From contig JAKAXL010000003.1 of NCBI GenBank assembly GCA_021816585.1, positions 1 to 64,000 of the forward strand: a stretch of DNA of 64,000 nt. The letters are read 5' to 3'. The notes below the pieces were generated by a model. The model was not told the origin of the DNA and did no database searches. It saw only the letters and a program-made list of their open reading frames with translations. Positions 34,527 through 43,635 of this stretch are shown here, piece after piece. The first letter of the stretch is position 1. Every line of letters begins with the position of its first letter. This DNA comes from Pseudomonadota bacterium (lineage in GTDB: Bacteria > Pseudomonadota > Gammaproteobacteria > Burkholderiales > Burkholderiaceae_C). The position numbers and the translations under genes were made by a program.

Positions 34527-36170
34527 ATGCACGACTGGACCACCCACGACGTCGACAACGTGGTCGACGCGCCGACCGGCTACAACCTGTACGACACCGA
34601 CCTGGCGCTGCGCGAGGCGGTGCTGCGCGAGGGGGCGGCGTGGGCCGACGACACGCTGCATGGAATCGGCGCCGAGCTGGGCCAGCCGCGCCAGGGCGAG
34701 CTGGCGCGCCTGGCCAACGCCTGCGAACCGCAGGCGCAGCCCTACGACGCGCAGGGCAGGCGGGTGGACCGCCTGCAGTTCCACCCGGCCTGGCACGAGC
34801 TGATGCGCGACATCTGGCGTCGCGGGCTGCATTGCTCGGCATGGGCGCAGCCGCGCGACGGCGGTTTCGTCGCGCGCGCGGCAGCCTTCGTGCTGCAGGG
34901 CCAGCTGGAGGCCGGAACCCTGTGTCCGACCACCATGACCTTCGCGGCCGTGCCGCTGCTGCGCGAGCAGCCGGGGCTGTGGCCGCACCTGCAGGAGCAC
35001 CTGTTCAGCGCCGACTACGACGCCGCCGACGCGCCGCTGGAGTCCAAGCGGGGCATGCTGGTCGGCATGGGCCTGACGGAGAAGCAGGGCGGTTCCGACC
35101 TGCGCGCGGCGTCCACGCGGGCGCGCCCCGCGCAAGGCCCCGGCGGCCCCGGGCAGGCCTACGCGCTGGTCGGCCACAAGTGGTTCTTCTCCGCGCCGCA
35201 GGCCGATGCGCACCTCGTGCTGGCGCGCGTCGCGGAGGACACGCCGAGCTGCTTCTACGTGCCGCGCTGGCTTGCCGACGGCCGGCGCAACGCGGTGCGC
35301 GTGCGGCGCCTGAAGGACAAGCTCGGCAACCGCTCGAACGCCAGCGCCGAGGTGGAGTTCGAGGATGCCTGGGGCGTGCTGGTCGGCGAGCCGGGCCGCG
35401 GAATTCCCACGCTGCTGCGCATGGCCCATTACACCCGCATGGACAACGTGCTGGGTTCGACGGCGCTGCTGCGCGCCGGTCTGGTGCAGGCGCTGCACCA
35501 TGCGCGGCGTCGCCGCGCCTTCGGCAAGGCGCTGGAGGAGCATGCTCCGATGCAGGCGGTGCTCGCCGACCTGGCGCTGGAAGTCGAGGCTGCGACGGCG
35601 CTGGCGCTGCGCCTGGCGAGTTCCTTCGACCGTTCCGGCGGCGACCCGCTGGCCGCGGCGTTGCAGCGAGTGCTGGTGCCTGCGGCCAAGTTCTGGGTCT
35701 GCAAGCGCGCGGTGGCGGCGCTGGCCGAATGCATGGAGGTGCTGGGAGGCAACGGCTATGTCGAGGAGCAGGTGATGCCGCGGCTGCTGCGCGAGGCGCC
35801 GGTGAACTCGATCTGGGAGGGCAGCGGCAACGTGGTCGCGCTGGACGTGCTGCGCGCGCTGCGCAGCGAACCGGAGGCCATGCTCGCGCTGCGGGAGTGG
35901 CTGCATGCTCAGCCGGGGCTTCCCCGGCAGGCACTGCACGATCTGGACGCGCTGTGCGCGCGGGCGCTGCAGGACACCTCGCTGGCGCGCCTGGTCGCGC
36001 AGCAACTCGTGCTGCTGGTGCAGACGGCGCTGCTGCAGGCGCACGCGCCGCAGCCGGTGGCCGACGCCTTCTGCGCGACCCGGCTGGGGCGGGGCGGCTT
36101 CGTGTTCGGCGCGTCCGGCGCGATCGGCGACGCGGCGCAACTGCTGCGCCGCGCCTGGCCGATGGACTGA
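34527..36170 (+). CDS. aidB: AidB-type acyl-CoA dehydrogenase
   Basis: This 547-residue flavoprotein matches AidB in length and layout: long N-terminal helical domain, then MTFAAVPLLRE, MGLTEKQGGSDLRA, LVGHKWFFSAPQADAHLVLAR, LKDKLGNRSNASAEVEFED, ARRRRAFGKALEEHAPMQ and the terminal EAPVNSIWEGSGNVVALDVLRAL. E. coli AidB is a DNA-binding, alkylation-inducible protein with weak dehydrogenase activity. Homologues in betaproteobacteria may act as isovaleryl-CoA-type dehydrogenases, so the function is open. Confidence 0.85.
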   Translation: MHDWTTHDVDNVVDAPTGYNLYDTDLALREAVLREGAAWADDTLHGIGAELGQPRQGELARLANACEPQAQPYDAQGRRVDRLQFHPAWHELMRDIWRRGLHCSAWAQPRDGGFVARAAAFVLQGQLEAGTLCPTTMTFAAVPLLREQPGLWPHLQEHLFSADYDAADAPLESKRGMLVGMGLTEKQGGSDLRAASTRARPAQGPGGPGQAYALVGHKWFFSAPQADAHLVLARVAEDTPSCFYVPRWLADGRRNAVRVRRLKDKLGNRSNASAEVEFEDAWGVLVGEPGRGIPTLLRMAHYTRMDNVLGSTALLRAGLVQALHHARRRRAFGKALEEHAPMQAVLADLALEVEAATALALRLASSFDRSGGDPLAAALQRVLVPAAKFWVCKRAVAALAECMEVLGGNGYVEEQVMPRLLREAPVNSIWEGSGNVVALDVLRALRSEPEAMLALREWLHAQPGLPRQALHDLDALCARALQDTSLARLVAQQLVLLVQTALLQAHAPQPVADAFCATRLGRGGFVFGASGAIGDAAQLLRRAWPMD

Positions 36171-36243
36171 AGCGGGGGGCGCGGGCCCCGCCGCATCGCG
36201 TTCGCCGCCTCCCCGAGGTCCGGGCGGCGCCTCGGAGCGCGCG

Positions 36244-36816
36244 TCAGCGGCGCGCGTAGCCGGCCAGCGCCAGCACGCGTGCGGACAGCCAGGCCGAGAA
36301 CCATCCGATGAGCGCGCCGCCCAGCACATCGGCGGGGAAGTGAGCGCCCACTGCGATGCGTGCCCATGCCACCCACAGCGCGAACGCCACCAGCAGCGCG
36401 CGCAGCGCCCAATGCGCGCCCGGCAGCAGGCTGGCCGCGGCGGCGAATGCGAAGGCGGCATGCCCGGAGGGAAAGCTGTGGTAGTACTCGGGACGGCCCA
36501 CCACATGCACCGCCTGCAGTCCGAGCGCCAGCGGCGGACGCGGGAAGTCCAGCGCGTGCTTGAGGGCCACGACCGGCAGCCAGTCGATCAGGTAGGCGAC
36601 GAAGAAGCCCAGCACGGCGCGCGGGGCCAGCAGGTTCGGCCGCTTCATGGACAGCGCCAGCGCGAGGGCCGCCCACACCGGGAAGTACAGGTGGTCGCCG
36701 GCGACCGTGCCCCATGCGGCGAGGCTGTCGCGCAGTCCGCCGGCGCCGGCATGGTTGATGACCAGGAACAGGCTGCGGTTGAGCCCGCCCCAGGAGTACC
36801 ACCAGGCGGAGTTCAT
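36244..36816 (-). CDS. PAP2-family membrane phosphatase
   Basis: The 190-residue product starts MNSAWWYSWGGLNRSLFL. It has about five hydrophobic spans and the three PAP2 motifs: KHALDFPRP, YHSFPSGHAAFAF and ARIAVGAHFPADVLGG (the usual Ser before Arg is Ala). Such enzymes dephosphorylate undecaprenyl pyrophosphate, phosphatidic acid or similar lipids. Its ATG overlaps the stop codon of the DUF4337 gene (ATGA), so the two are coupled. Confidence 0.85.
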   Translation of the reverse strand: MNSAWWYSWGGLNRSLFLVINHAGAGGLRDSLAAWGTVAGDHLYFPVWAALALALSMKRPNLLAPRAVLGFFVAYLIDWLPVVALKHALDFPRPPLALGLQAVHVVGRPEYYHSFPSGHAAFAFAAAASLLPGAHWALRALLVAFALWVAWARIAVGAHFPADVLGGALIGWFSAWLSARVLALAGYARR

Positions 36817-37406
36817 CCGATGAATCCCCAGCCCAGCGCGCCGATCCACAGCCCGACGCCGACCAGCGCGCTGAGCATGGCCGCACCGAACAGCCAGCGG
36901 CGTCCGGTCAGCGCGGTGATCGAGGCCAGCGAGATGGCGATCTGCAGCGCGATGATGCTGCGCAGCATGGCCGCGTGCGGGTGGCTCAGACGTTCGGAGC
37001 GAAGGTTGGCGCGCGCCGATTCCTCATCGAGCTTGCGGGCCTTGTCGGCGATCTGTTCCTTCTGCGTCACGTACTTGGCGATCTTCGCGTCGGCCGCCGC
37101 GCGGGCCTGGGCACGGTCGGCAGGAAGCAGGTCGCGCGCCAGCTCCATCAGATGCTGCTTGGTGCTCACCGCCTGGTAATAGTTCCACTGGTCGGTCGCG
37201 TGCGCCTTCTCGAGCACGGCCTCGTTCTTGGCCAGTAGCACTTCCTCCATCAGCAGCGAACCCTGGTAGCTGACCAGCGCGCCGATGGCCGCCAGCAGCG
37301 CGGTGAACACCGCGATCCACTGATTGAGCCTTCCGGCGCCTGGGCTCGCCGCATGGTGCAGCATCTCCTCGTGGGGGGCGTGCGCGTGGACTCCGGACTC
37401 ACTCAT
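36813..37406 (-). CDS. DUF4337 membrane protein
   Basis: The 197-residue protein has one hydrophobic span after residue 28, a long helical, charged middle (about 55-140: HATDQWNYYQAVSTKQHLMELA, KYVTQKEQIADKARKLDEESARANLRSERLSH) and two C-terminal spans. This is typical of the uncharacterised DUF4337 family. Two or three membrane segments flank a probable coiled coil. It is coupled to the PAP2 gene and follows lolC by 84 bp. Confidence 0.8.
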   Translation of the reverse strand: MSESGVHAHAPHEEMLHHAASPGAGRLNQWIAVFTALLAAIGALVSYQGSLLMEEVLLAKNEAVLEKAHATDQWNYYQAVSTKQHLMELARDLLPADRAQARAAADAKIAKYVTQKEQIADKARKLDEESARANLRSERLSHPHAAMLRSIIALQIAISLASITALTGRRWLFGAAMLSALVGVGLWIGALGWGFIG

Positions 37407-37490
37407 GGCTTCGCAAGGGAAGGGTTGCTGGCCCGGGACGTCGAAGACATGCCGGTCGAAGCCGTGAAGTGTAATGTTTTGTTAGCCGTT

Positions 37491-38783
37491 TCACTCGTAG
37501 CGTAGCGCTGCCGCCGGTTGCACCCGCGATGCGCGCCAACTCGGGTACAACGTGGCCAGCAGGCTCAGCCCCAGCGCGATCAGCGTGATGGTCAGCACGT
37601 CGCCCACGCGCGGATCGCTGGGCATGGTGTGGATCAGGTACACGCTGCTGGGCAGGAACTGGGTGTGGAACAGCCACTCCAGGAACGACACGATGGGGTC
37701 GACGTTGAAGGCGATCAGCAGCCCCAGCGCGACCCCCGAGAGCACCCCGAACACCCCGGTCACCGCGCCCTGGATCACGAAGATGCCCATGATCGAGCGC
37801 GGGCTGGCGCCCTGGGTGCGCAGGATCGCGATATCCGACTGCTTGTCGGTCACCGTCATCACCAGCGTGGACACCAGGTTGAACGCAGCGACCGCGACGA
37901 TCATCGCCAGGATGATGAACATCATGCGCTTCTCGATCACCACCGCCTCGAACCAGGTGCGGTTCTGCGTGGTCCACGGTTGCGCCACCAGGGTCGCGGG
38001 AAGTCGGGCCTGCAGCTGCTGCGCCACCAGCGGGGCGTCGTCGACCGAGCGCGTCTGCACGCGCAGTCCGGTGGGTCCTCCGGTCAGGAACAGGCGTTCG
38101 GCGTCGCGCAGGTCGAGCAGCGCCAGGCTGGAGTCGTATTCGTAGTTGCCGATGCGGAACAGGCCGACCACGGTCAGGGTGCGCAGGCGCGGGATCATCC
38201 CGGCCGGGGTGAGCGAGCCGCTGGGGACGACCATCGTGACCAGGTCGCCGGGGCCGACGCCCAGGCGCTGCGCCAGGTCCTCGCCCAGCACCACGCCGAA
38301 TCTCCCCGGACGCAGGCTCGACAGCGAGCCGGCGACCATGTGCGACGCGATGCTCGAGACCTGCGGCTCGAGCGCGGGGTCGATGCCCCAGGCCAGCACC
38401 CCGAACAGCGAATTGCCCTGTGCCAGCAGCGCCTGGCCCTGCACCACCGGGGCGATCCCGGTGACGCTCGGGTCGCGGCGCAGCCGTGCCGCCAGGCCGC
38501 GCCAGTCCGGCCCCAGCGCGGCGCCGTCGGCGCTGAGCACCTGCACGTGGGGAATGACTCCCAGCATGCGGTCGCGTACCTCCTTCTGGAATCCGTTCAT
38601 CACCGAGATGACCACGATCAGCGCAGCCACTCCGAGCGCGATGCCGGCCACCGAGACGAAGGAAATGAAGGAGATGAACCCGTTGTTGCGCGTGCGCCGC
38701 CCGGCGCGCGTGTAGCGCCAGCCGATCAGCAGTTCGTAGGGCCACGAGGAGGTTTCGGGCAGGCGGGGGGCGGGGCTGGGCAT
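37491..38783 (-). CDS. lolC: Lipoprotein-releasing ABC transporter permease LolC/LolE
   Basis: LolC/E subunits extract mature lipoproteins from the inner membrane and pass them to LolA. The 430-residue product has WPYELLIGWRYTRAGRRTRNNGFISFISFVSVAGIALGVAAL at the N-terminus (split at about 13-55), a large periplasmic domain, and three C-terminal spans with IEKRMMFIILAMIVAVAAFNLVSTLVMTVTDKQSDIAILRTQGAS. Many betaproteobacteria have one such protein with LolD. Here lolD is not downstream; DUF4337 and PAP2 genes follow instead. Confidence 0.9.
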   Translation of the reverse strand: MPSPAPRLPETSSWPYELLIGWRYTRAGRRTRNNGFISFISFVSVAGIALGVAALIVVISVMNGFQKEVRDRMLGVIPHVQVLSADGAALGPDWRGLAARLRRDPSVTGIAPVVQGQALLAQGNSLFGVLAWGIDPALEPQVSSIASHMVAGSLSSLRPGRFGVVLGEDLAQRLGVGPGDLVTMVVPSGSLTPAGMIPRLRTLTVVGLFRIGNYEYDSSLALLDLRDAERLFLTGGPTGLRVQTRSVDDAPLVAQQLQARLPATLVAQPWTTQNRTWFEAVVIEKRMMFIILAMIVAVAAFNLVSTLVMTVTDKQSDIAILRTQGASPRSIMGIFVIQGAVTGVFGVLSGVALGLLIAFNVDPIVSFLEWLFHTQFLPSSVYLIHTMPSDPRVGDVLTITLIALGLSLLATLYPSWRASRVQPAAALRYE

Positions 38784-38906
38784 GGCTCGAAGTGTACGGG
38801 GCGGCGCGCGCGCGACCGGGGGCCGCGGCGCGCGAAGTCGACGATCATGGCGCGGGCCTCGGCCCGGCCGGCGCGTCTGCTAGGGCAAATCCCGATGCAT
38901 GGAACG

Positions 38907-38935
38907 TTGTGGTCCGGCGCATGGGAGCATATAGT
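38907..38935 (+). promoter_or_regulatory. Promoter of the MHS-family transporter gene
   Basis: TTGTGG (38907-38912), a 17-nt spacer and TATAGT (38930-38935) form a good sigma-70 promoter, with the start codon 138 nt downstream. A long leader carrying GGAACAAAACG...TTTTCC-type partial symmetry (38944-38966) could be an operator. Confidence 0.6.
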
Positions 38936-39073
38936 GCTCGGGACGGAACAAAACGTACCATTTTCCAAGAAAATCATCGCGTGCGACCTCGGTGTCGAGC
39001 GCGGGTTCCGTGCCGGGCGGCGTCCGCCGCGCCGTCGCTGGGTAGCCGAATGATCCATCGTCGAGGAGACACC

Positions 39074-40420
39074 ATGAGCGCATCGCAATCCCAGGCAACG
39101 ACCTCGTCCGGGCTCGCCCCGGGGGCGTCCGCGCCGACCAACAGCAAGGCCACGATCGTATTCGCCAGCACCCTGGGCACGACGATCGAGTGGTACGACT
39201 TCTTCCTCTACGGCGTGTTGACCCCGCTGGTGCTCAACCGCCTGTTCTTTCCCAACCTGTCGCCGATGCTCGGCACCATCGCGGCGTACACCACCTTCGC
39301 GGTCGGCTTCCTGTCGCGTCCGATCGGCGGCATCATCTTCGGGCATTTCGGCGATCGCATCGGGCGCAAGACCATCCTCGTGATGACCATGCTGATCATG
39401 GGGGGCTCGACCTTCCTGATCGGCGCGCTGCCGACCACCGCGTCGGTGGGCGTGGCGGCTCCGCTGCTGCTGCTGGCCCTGCGCGTGCTGCAGGGCATCG
39501 GCATCGGCGGCGAGTGGGGTGGTGCGGTGCTGATGACCATCGAGCATGCCAGCCCCGGCAAGCGCTCGCTGTACGGAAGCTGGCCGCAACTGGGGGTTCC
39601 GCTGGGCCTGATGGGCAGCGCCGCGGTGGTGGCCGTGCTGAACCTGCTGCCCGACTCCTCGTTCATCTCCTGGGGCTGGCGCGTGGCCTTCTTCGTCAGC
39701 GGGCTGCTGGTGGCCATCGGCCTGTACGTGCGCCTGCGCATCATGGAGACCCCGGACTTCGAGCGCGCGCAGCGTGAGAAGCGCATCGTCCCGGTGCCCG
39801 TGACCGCGATGTTCCGCGACTTCAAGCGCGAGGTGCTGCTGACCCTGGGCGCGCGCTATGTCGAGGGCGCCTGCTTCAACACCTTCGGCGTGTTCAGCAT
39901 CTACTACATCACGCATTCGCTGGGGCTGTCGCGCGGCGACGCGCTGAACGCGGTGATCATCTCGTCGGCGCTGATGCTGCCCTTCATCCTGCTGTCGGGA
40001 TGGCTGGCCGACCGCTACGGCTTGCGGCGCGTGTTCGCCCTCGGCTCGATCGCGATCGGCGTGACCTCGGTGCTGTCGTTCTGGGCCATGCATACCTGGG
40101 GCGCGCACAACTACCCGGTCGTGCTGCTGGGCATCATCGTTCCCTTCTCCTTCGCCTATCCGATGGTGTACGGGCCCGAGTCCTCGCTGTTCGCGAGCCA
40201 GTTCGACGCCCACGTGCGCTACACCGGCGTGTCCTTCGCGTATCAGTTCTCGGGCATCTTCGCCAGCGGCCTGACGCCGCTGATCGCGACGGCGCTGATC
40301 GGCGCCGGGCACGGCAACCCGTGGCTGGTGGCCGGCTACATGGTGGTGGTGGCGCTGATCAGCCTGGTGTCGGTGCTGCTGATGCGCGGAGTCTCGCGCG
40401 CCGACGCGCAGCGCGCCTGA
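39074..40420 (+). CDS. MFS metabolite:proton symporter (MHS family)
   Basis: The 448-residue product has about 12 hydrophobic spans and MHS signatures: STLGTTIEWYDFFLYG, PIGGIIFGHFGDRIGRKTILV and RVLQGIGIGGEWGGAVLM. Relatives include ProP, KgtP and ShiA, which import betaines, 2-oxoglutarate or shikimate. The substrate is unknown. The ATG at 39074 follows GAGGAG. It is convergent with a PuuB-like oxidase, so a joint role in an amino compound or carboxylate is possible but unproven. Confidence 0.9.
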   Translation: MSASQSQATTSSGLAPGASAPTNSKATIVFASTLGTTIEWYDFFLYGVLTPLVLNRLFFPNLSPMLGTIAAYTTFAVGFLSRPIGGIIFGHFGDRIGRKTILVMTMLIMGGSTFLIGALPTTASVGVAAPLLLLALRVLQGIGIGGEWGGAVLMTIEHASPGKRSLYGSWPQLGVPLGLMGSAAVVAVLNLLPDSSFISWGWRVAFFVSGLLVAIGLYVRLRIMETPDFERAQREKRIVPVPVTAMFRDFKREVLLTLGARYVEGACFNTFGVFSIYYITHSLGLSRGDALNAVIISSALMLPFILLSGWLADRYGLRRVFALGSIAIGVTSVLSFWAMHTWGAHNYPVVLLGIIVPFSFAYPMVYGPESSLFASQFDAHVRYTGVSFAYQFSGIFASGLTPLIATALIGAGHGNPWLVAGYMVVVALISLVSVLLMRGVSRADAQRA

Positions 40421-40452
40421 TCCGGCCGGGCCGGGGGCCCGGCACGAACGAC

Positions 40453-40486
40453 GAGGGCCCGCGCAGATGCTGCGCGGGCCCTCTTG
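40453..40486. terminator. Terminator hairpin between MHS transporter and FAD oxidoreductase
   Basis: GAGGGCCCGCGCAG (40453-40466) pairs perfectly with 40470-40483 across a 3-nt loop and is followed by TTGT. It lies between the two convergent genes and best serves the forward transcript. Confidence 0.7.
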
Positions 40487-40529
40487 TCATGGTGCCGGGG
40501 TGCCGGCCCGCGGGGCCGGGGTCGCGGGT

Positions 40530-41957
40530 TCAGAGCATCTCGTCGCGCAGGTAGTACCAGCGGTAGAGGAAGCGCTGGCCCATGCGGCGCATCGGCGCCA
40601 GCAGCGGCGAGCGCACCAGGTTGAAGGCGTTCGGGTACTCGAGCTCGCTGTCGTAGATCGGCAGGTCGAGCACCGGCAGCGCCTTGCCGGCCACGCGCTG
40701 CGCCAGGCGCCGTCCGGCATGCGCGGAGAAGGACACCCCGTTGCCGCCGTAGCCCAGCGCGTAGTACACCTGCTGCGAAGGGTCGGGCTGCGTGATGCGC
40801 GGCATCATGTCGTGGCTGACGTCGACCCAGCCCCACCACGAGTAGTCGATGCCGACCTCGCGCAGCGCCGGGAACTTGCGGTGCAGCCCGCCGAGCAGCA
40901 ACTGCAGGTGCTTCGGGTTCGGCGCATCGGCGCCGGTGATCGAACTGCGGCTGCCGATCTGCACCCTGCGGTCCGGGAGCAGGCGGTAATAGAAGCGCAG
41001 CGTGCGGGTGTCGGTGATGACCTCGTGGGTGCGAAACCCTGTGGCCTCGATCTCGGCGTCGGTCAGCGCTCGTGTGACCAGCGAGTTGGACAGGATCGGC
41101 AGGATCTTGTTGCGCAACCGAGAGTGCAGCGCGTTGCTGGTGTAGCCCCCGGTGGCGAAGGCCACCGCGCGGGCACGCACGATCCCGCCCGGCGTGCGCA
41201 GCCGGTAGCTGCCGTTCGAGCCCTCGCAGCCCAGCACCGGGCTGGCGGTGTGGATGCGCACGCCCAGCGCGCGCGCCGCGCGCTGGTAGGCGAAGGCCAG
41301 CTTCAGCGGGTGCACGCCGATGCCGTCGGGTTCGTGCAGCGCGCCGCAGGCCTCGGCGTCGCGCACGTACTGCTCGTGCACCTGCTCGCGGCTGAGCATG
41401 CGCGTGTCGTAGCCGAAGATCTCCTTCATCACCTGCGCCTCGTTGCGCAGGAAGGCCATCTTCTTCTCGCGATGCGCGATGTACAGGTGACCGCCGGGCT
41501 GCGGCTCGCATTCGGGGAACTCGGCCACCAGCGACTTGAAGGTCTCGAAGCCCTCGCGGATCTCGCGGTCCAGTCGCAGCGCCGTGTCGCGGCCCCAGCG
41601 CGCGATCCATTGCGAGCGGTACAGGCGGCCGCTGGCGTTCTGACCCTGGCCGCCGTTGCGGCTGGTGCAGCCCCAGGCCGTCTGGTTGGCTTCCAGCACG
41701 GTGGCGCGGATCCCGTGCTCGCGCGCCAGGAACAGGGCCGCCGAAAGCCCGGTGAAGCCCGAGCCCACGATGGCCACGTCGACGTCGATGTCGCCGCGCA
41801 CCGGCCCGTCGTCGGCGGGCGGCACACCCGCCGTCCCCACCCAGTAGGTGGGGGCGTAGGCGTTGCCATGCCCCGGGGTGGGATGGACCAGCGGGTCGTA
41901 GCGCGGGTCGTAGGGATTCAGCGTGGACCGCAGCAGGGGTTCGGCGGAGGCGTTCAT
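40530..41957 (-). CDS. FAD-dependent amine oxidoreductase (PuuB / DadA-like)
   Basis: The 475-residue product has an N-terminal dinucleotide-binding VDVAIVGSGFTGLSAALFLAREHG, TAWGCTSRNGGQGQNASGR, GVHPLKLAFAYQRAARALGVRIH and the C-terminal ALGYGGNGVSFSAHAGRRLAQ. This pattern matches gamma-glutamylputrescine oxidase and related DAO-family enzymes that oxidise amine groups. No other putrescine-pathway gene is nearby, so the substrate is open. Its upstream region carries clustered GGTGC/GCACC palindromes. Confidence 0.85.
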   Translation of the reverse strand: MNASAEPLLRSTLNPYDPRYDPLVHPTPGHGNAYAPTYWVGTAGVPPADDGPVRGDIDVDVAIVGSGFTGLSAALFLAREHGIRATVLEANQTAWGCTSRNGGQGQNASGRLYRSQWIARWGRDTALRLDREIREGFETFKSLVAEFPECEPQPGGHLYIAHREKKMAFLRNEAQVMKEIFGYDTRMLSREQVHEQYVRDAEACGALHEPDGIGVHPLKLAFAYQRAARALGVRIHTASPVLGCEGSNGSYRLRTPGGIVRARAVAFATGGYTSNALHSRLRNKILPILSNSLVTRALTDAEIEATGFRTHEVITDTRTLRFYYRLLPDRRVQIGSRSSITGADAPNPKHLQLLLGGLHRKFPALREVGIDYSWWGWVDVSHDMMPRITQPDPSQQVYYALGYGGNGVSFSAHAGRRLAQRVAGKALPVLDLPIYDSELEYPNAFNLVRSPLLAPMRRMGQRFLYRWYYLRDEML

Positions 41958-42352
41958 GGGAGTGTCGTGCTCGTGGATTCAACAGAACCCGTTTCGGTAC
42001 GGGTTTACGAGCCATGATAGGGGGTGTATTTCATGGTGCATGGATCCAGATGGCACCAAAATGATGGTCCAGATCCGGTGCATCCGATGCACCCATGGCG
42101 ACCCTATTTTGATAATGGCCTTGTCGGTGCACCGGGCAGGTGCGCTCACGATTGCAGGGTGCAATTCTCAGGGTTTCCGCGATCGGGACAAACCCTTATT
42201 CCGGCTGGCTGCGCATGCCCTTTTCCGGTGCGAATTCCGGGCGCCCGATCTGGCTCCATCAAAGGCGCCGAACTGGATCTACCCAGCAGAGCCGGGCGCT
42301 CACTATATTGAAAAAAACGAAAACCCTTTGGCTAATGTTGAATCGAATTTCC
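41958..42352. other. 395-bp divergent regulatory region with clustered GGTGC palindromes
   Basis: No gene is supported here. This stretch is noticeably less GC-rich than its surroundings and contains several dyads built on GGTGC/GCACC (42035-42057, 42077-42093, 42126-42133). A -10-like TATATT (42304-42309) precedes the NTF2-like gene. It probably controls both the FAD oxidoreductase and the ABC-transporter operon. Confidence 0.55.
42035..42133. promoter_or_regulatory. Cluster of three GGTGC...GCACC dyads
   Basis: GGTGC...GCACC arms occur at 42035-42057 (13-bp gap). A perfect GGTGCATC-C-GATGCACC is at 42077-42093, and a fused GGTGCACC at 42126-42133. Further single GGTGC half-sites follow at about 42139 and 42158. 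Repeated dyads suggest cooperative binding by one regulator, not identified in the window. Confidence 0.5.
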
Positions 42353-42730
42353 ATGCAACCGACGACCGAAACACTGCAGGCATTTTCAGACGCGTGGAAC
42401 GCGCATGACCTGGAACGTTTGATGTCCTTCATGAGCGACGACTGTATATTCCACGCCGTAGCCGGCCCGGATCTGTTCGGTCGCACGTTTCGCGGTCGCG
42501 ACGAGGTGCGCGCCGGCTTCGAGATGGCGTGGAAGGCATTCCCCGACGCGGCGTGGCTGGACCCGGTGCACTTCGTGTGCGGCGACCGCGGCGTCACCGA
42601 GTCGACCTTCTGCGGCACGCGCACCGACGGCGTGCGCGTGGAGGCCCGCATGGTCGACGTGTTCACCTTCGCCGACGGCAAGATCGCGGTGAAGAACGCG
42701 TTCCGCAAGGATCGCACTCCGTCGCGCTGA
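42353..42730 (+). CDS. NTF2/SnoaL-like protein
   Basis: The 125-residue product (MQPTTETLQAFSDAWNAHDLERLMSFMSDDCIFHAVAGPDLFG at the N-terminus, in part) has the SnoaL/NTF2 cone fold pattern: helix AWNAHDLERLMSFM, GRDEVRAGFEMAWKAFPD, and a terminal strand MVDVFTFADGKIAVKNAF. Such proteins are small isomerases, dehydratases or accessory binding proteins. It is 13 nt before the permease gene and so in the ABC operon. An ATG 18 nt upstream is an alternative start. Function unknown. Confidence 0.75.
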   Translation: MQPTTETLQAFSDAWNAHDLERLMSFMSDDCIFHAVAGPDLFGRTFRGRDEVRAGFEMAWKAFPDAAWLDPVHFVCGDRGVTESTFCGTRTDGVRVEARMVDVFTFADGKIAVKNAFRKDRTPSR

Positions 42731-42743
42731 GGAGGGCCTGGAC

Positions 42744-43592
42744 ATGAGCGCCGTACCCGAACAGGGGAAGAACATGAAACTCTCCGCACCGCCCCCATCG
42801 GCCCCCCGCGAGCGCAGGCTGCGCCTGAAGCTGGCACCCCAGTGGGTGACGGCGCTCGTGCTGCTGGGCGCGCTGGTGGTGTGGCAGCTGGTGGCCAACG
42901 CGGGCGTGTTTCCCGCCTTCGCGCTGCCGTCGCCGGTGGCCGTGTGGAAGGCCTTCGTGGCCATCCTCCGCCAGGGCTACGGCGGGCAGTCGCTGGGCGC
43001 CGACATCGCGGTCAGCTGCCTGCGCATCCTGATCGGGTTCGTCGGCGCCATCGTCATCGGGGTGCCGATCGGCTTGCTGATGTCGCGCAACAAGCTGGTG
43101 TTCGACATCATCGACCCGCTGCTGCAGTTCGTCCGACCGGTGCCGCCGCTGGCCTACATCCCCTTGCTCGTCGTGTGGTTCGGGATCGGCGAGCTGCCCA
43201 AGGACATCCTGATCCTCGTCGGCACCATCCCGGTGATCATCATCGGCACCATCTCGGGGGTCAAGAGCACCCCGGCGCTGCGCATCTCGGTGGCGCGCAC
43301 GCTGGGCGCGAGCAACGCGCAGATCTTCCGCAAGGTCGTGCTGCCGTCGGCGCTGCCGGAGATCTTCACCGCGATGCGCGTGGGCATCGGCGTGGCCTGG
43401 ACCTGCCTGGTGGCGGCCGAGCTGATCGCCGCCAGCAGCGGCCTGGGCTGGCTGGTGCAGTTCGCCGGCCAGGCCCTGCAGGTCAGCATCGTGATCGTCG
43501 GCATCGTGATCATCGGGCTCATCGGCTACGCGATGGAGCTGGTGATCCGCAAGATCGAAAGCGTGGTCGTGCCCTGGCGCGGGCACAACTGA
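42744..43592 (+). CDS. ABC transporter permease, nitrate/sulfonate/taurine type
   Basis: The 282-residue product has about six hydrophobic spans and the EAA-type loop ARTLGASNAQIFRKVVLPSALPEIFTAMRVGIGVAW, as in SsuC and TauC. ALPSPVAVWKAFVAIL near the N-terminus is also typical. The ATG at 42744 follows GGAGG. Together with the next two genes it makes a complete importer. Proximity to the sulfonate genes suggests an organosulfonate substrate, but the family also imports nitrate, pyrimidine precursors and others. Confidence 0.88.
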   Translation: MSAVPEQGKNMKLSAPPPSAPRERRLRLKLAPQWVTALVLLGALVVWQLVANAGVFPAFALPSPVAVWKAFVAILRQGYGGQSLGADIAVSCLRILIGFVGAIVIGVPIGLLMSRNKLVFDIIDPLLQFVRPVPPLAYIPLLVVWFGIGELPKDILILVGTIPVIIIGTISGVKSTPALRISVARTLGASNAQIFRKVVLPSALPEIFTAMRVGIGVAWTCLVAAELIAASSGLGWLVQFAGQALQVSIVIVGIVIIGLIGYAMELVIRKIESVVVPWRGHN

Positions 43593-43635
43593 GTACCGCA
43601 GTTCCCAGTACGAACCCCAAGAGAGGAGAGTGGAG

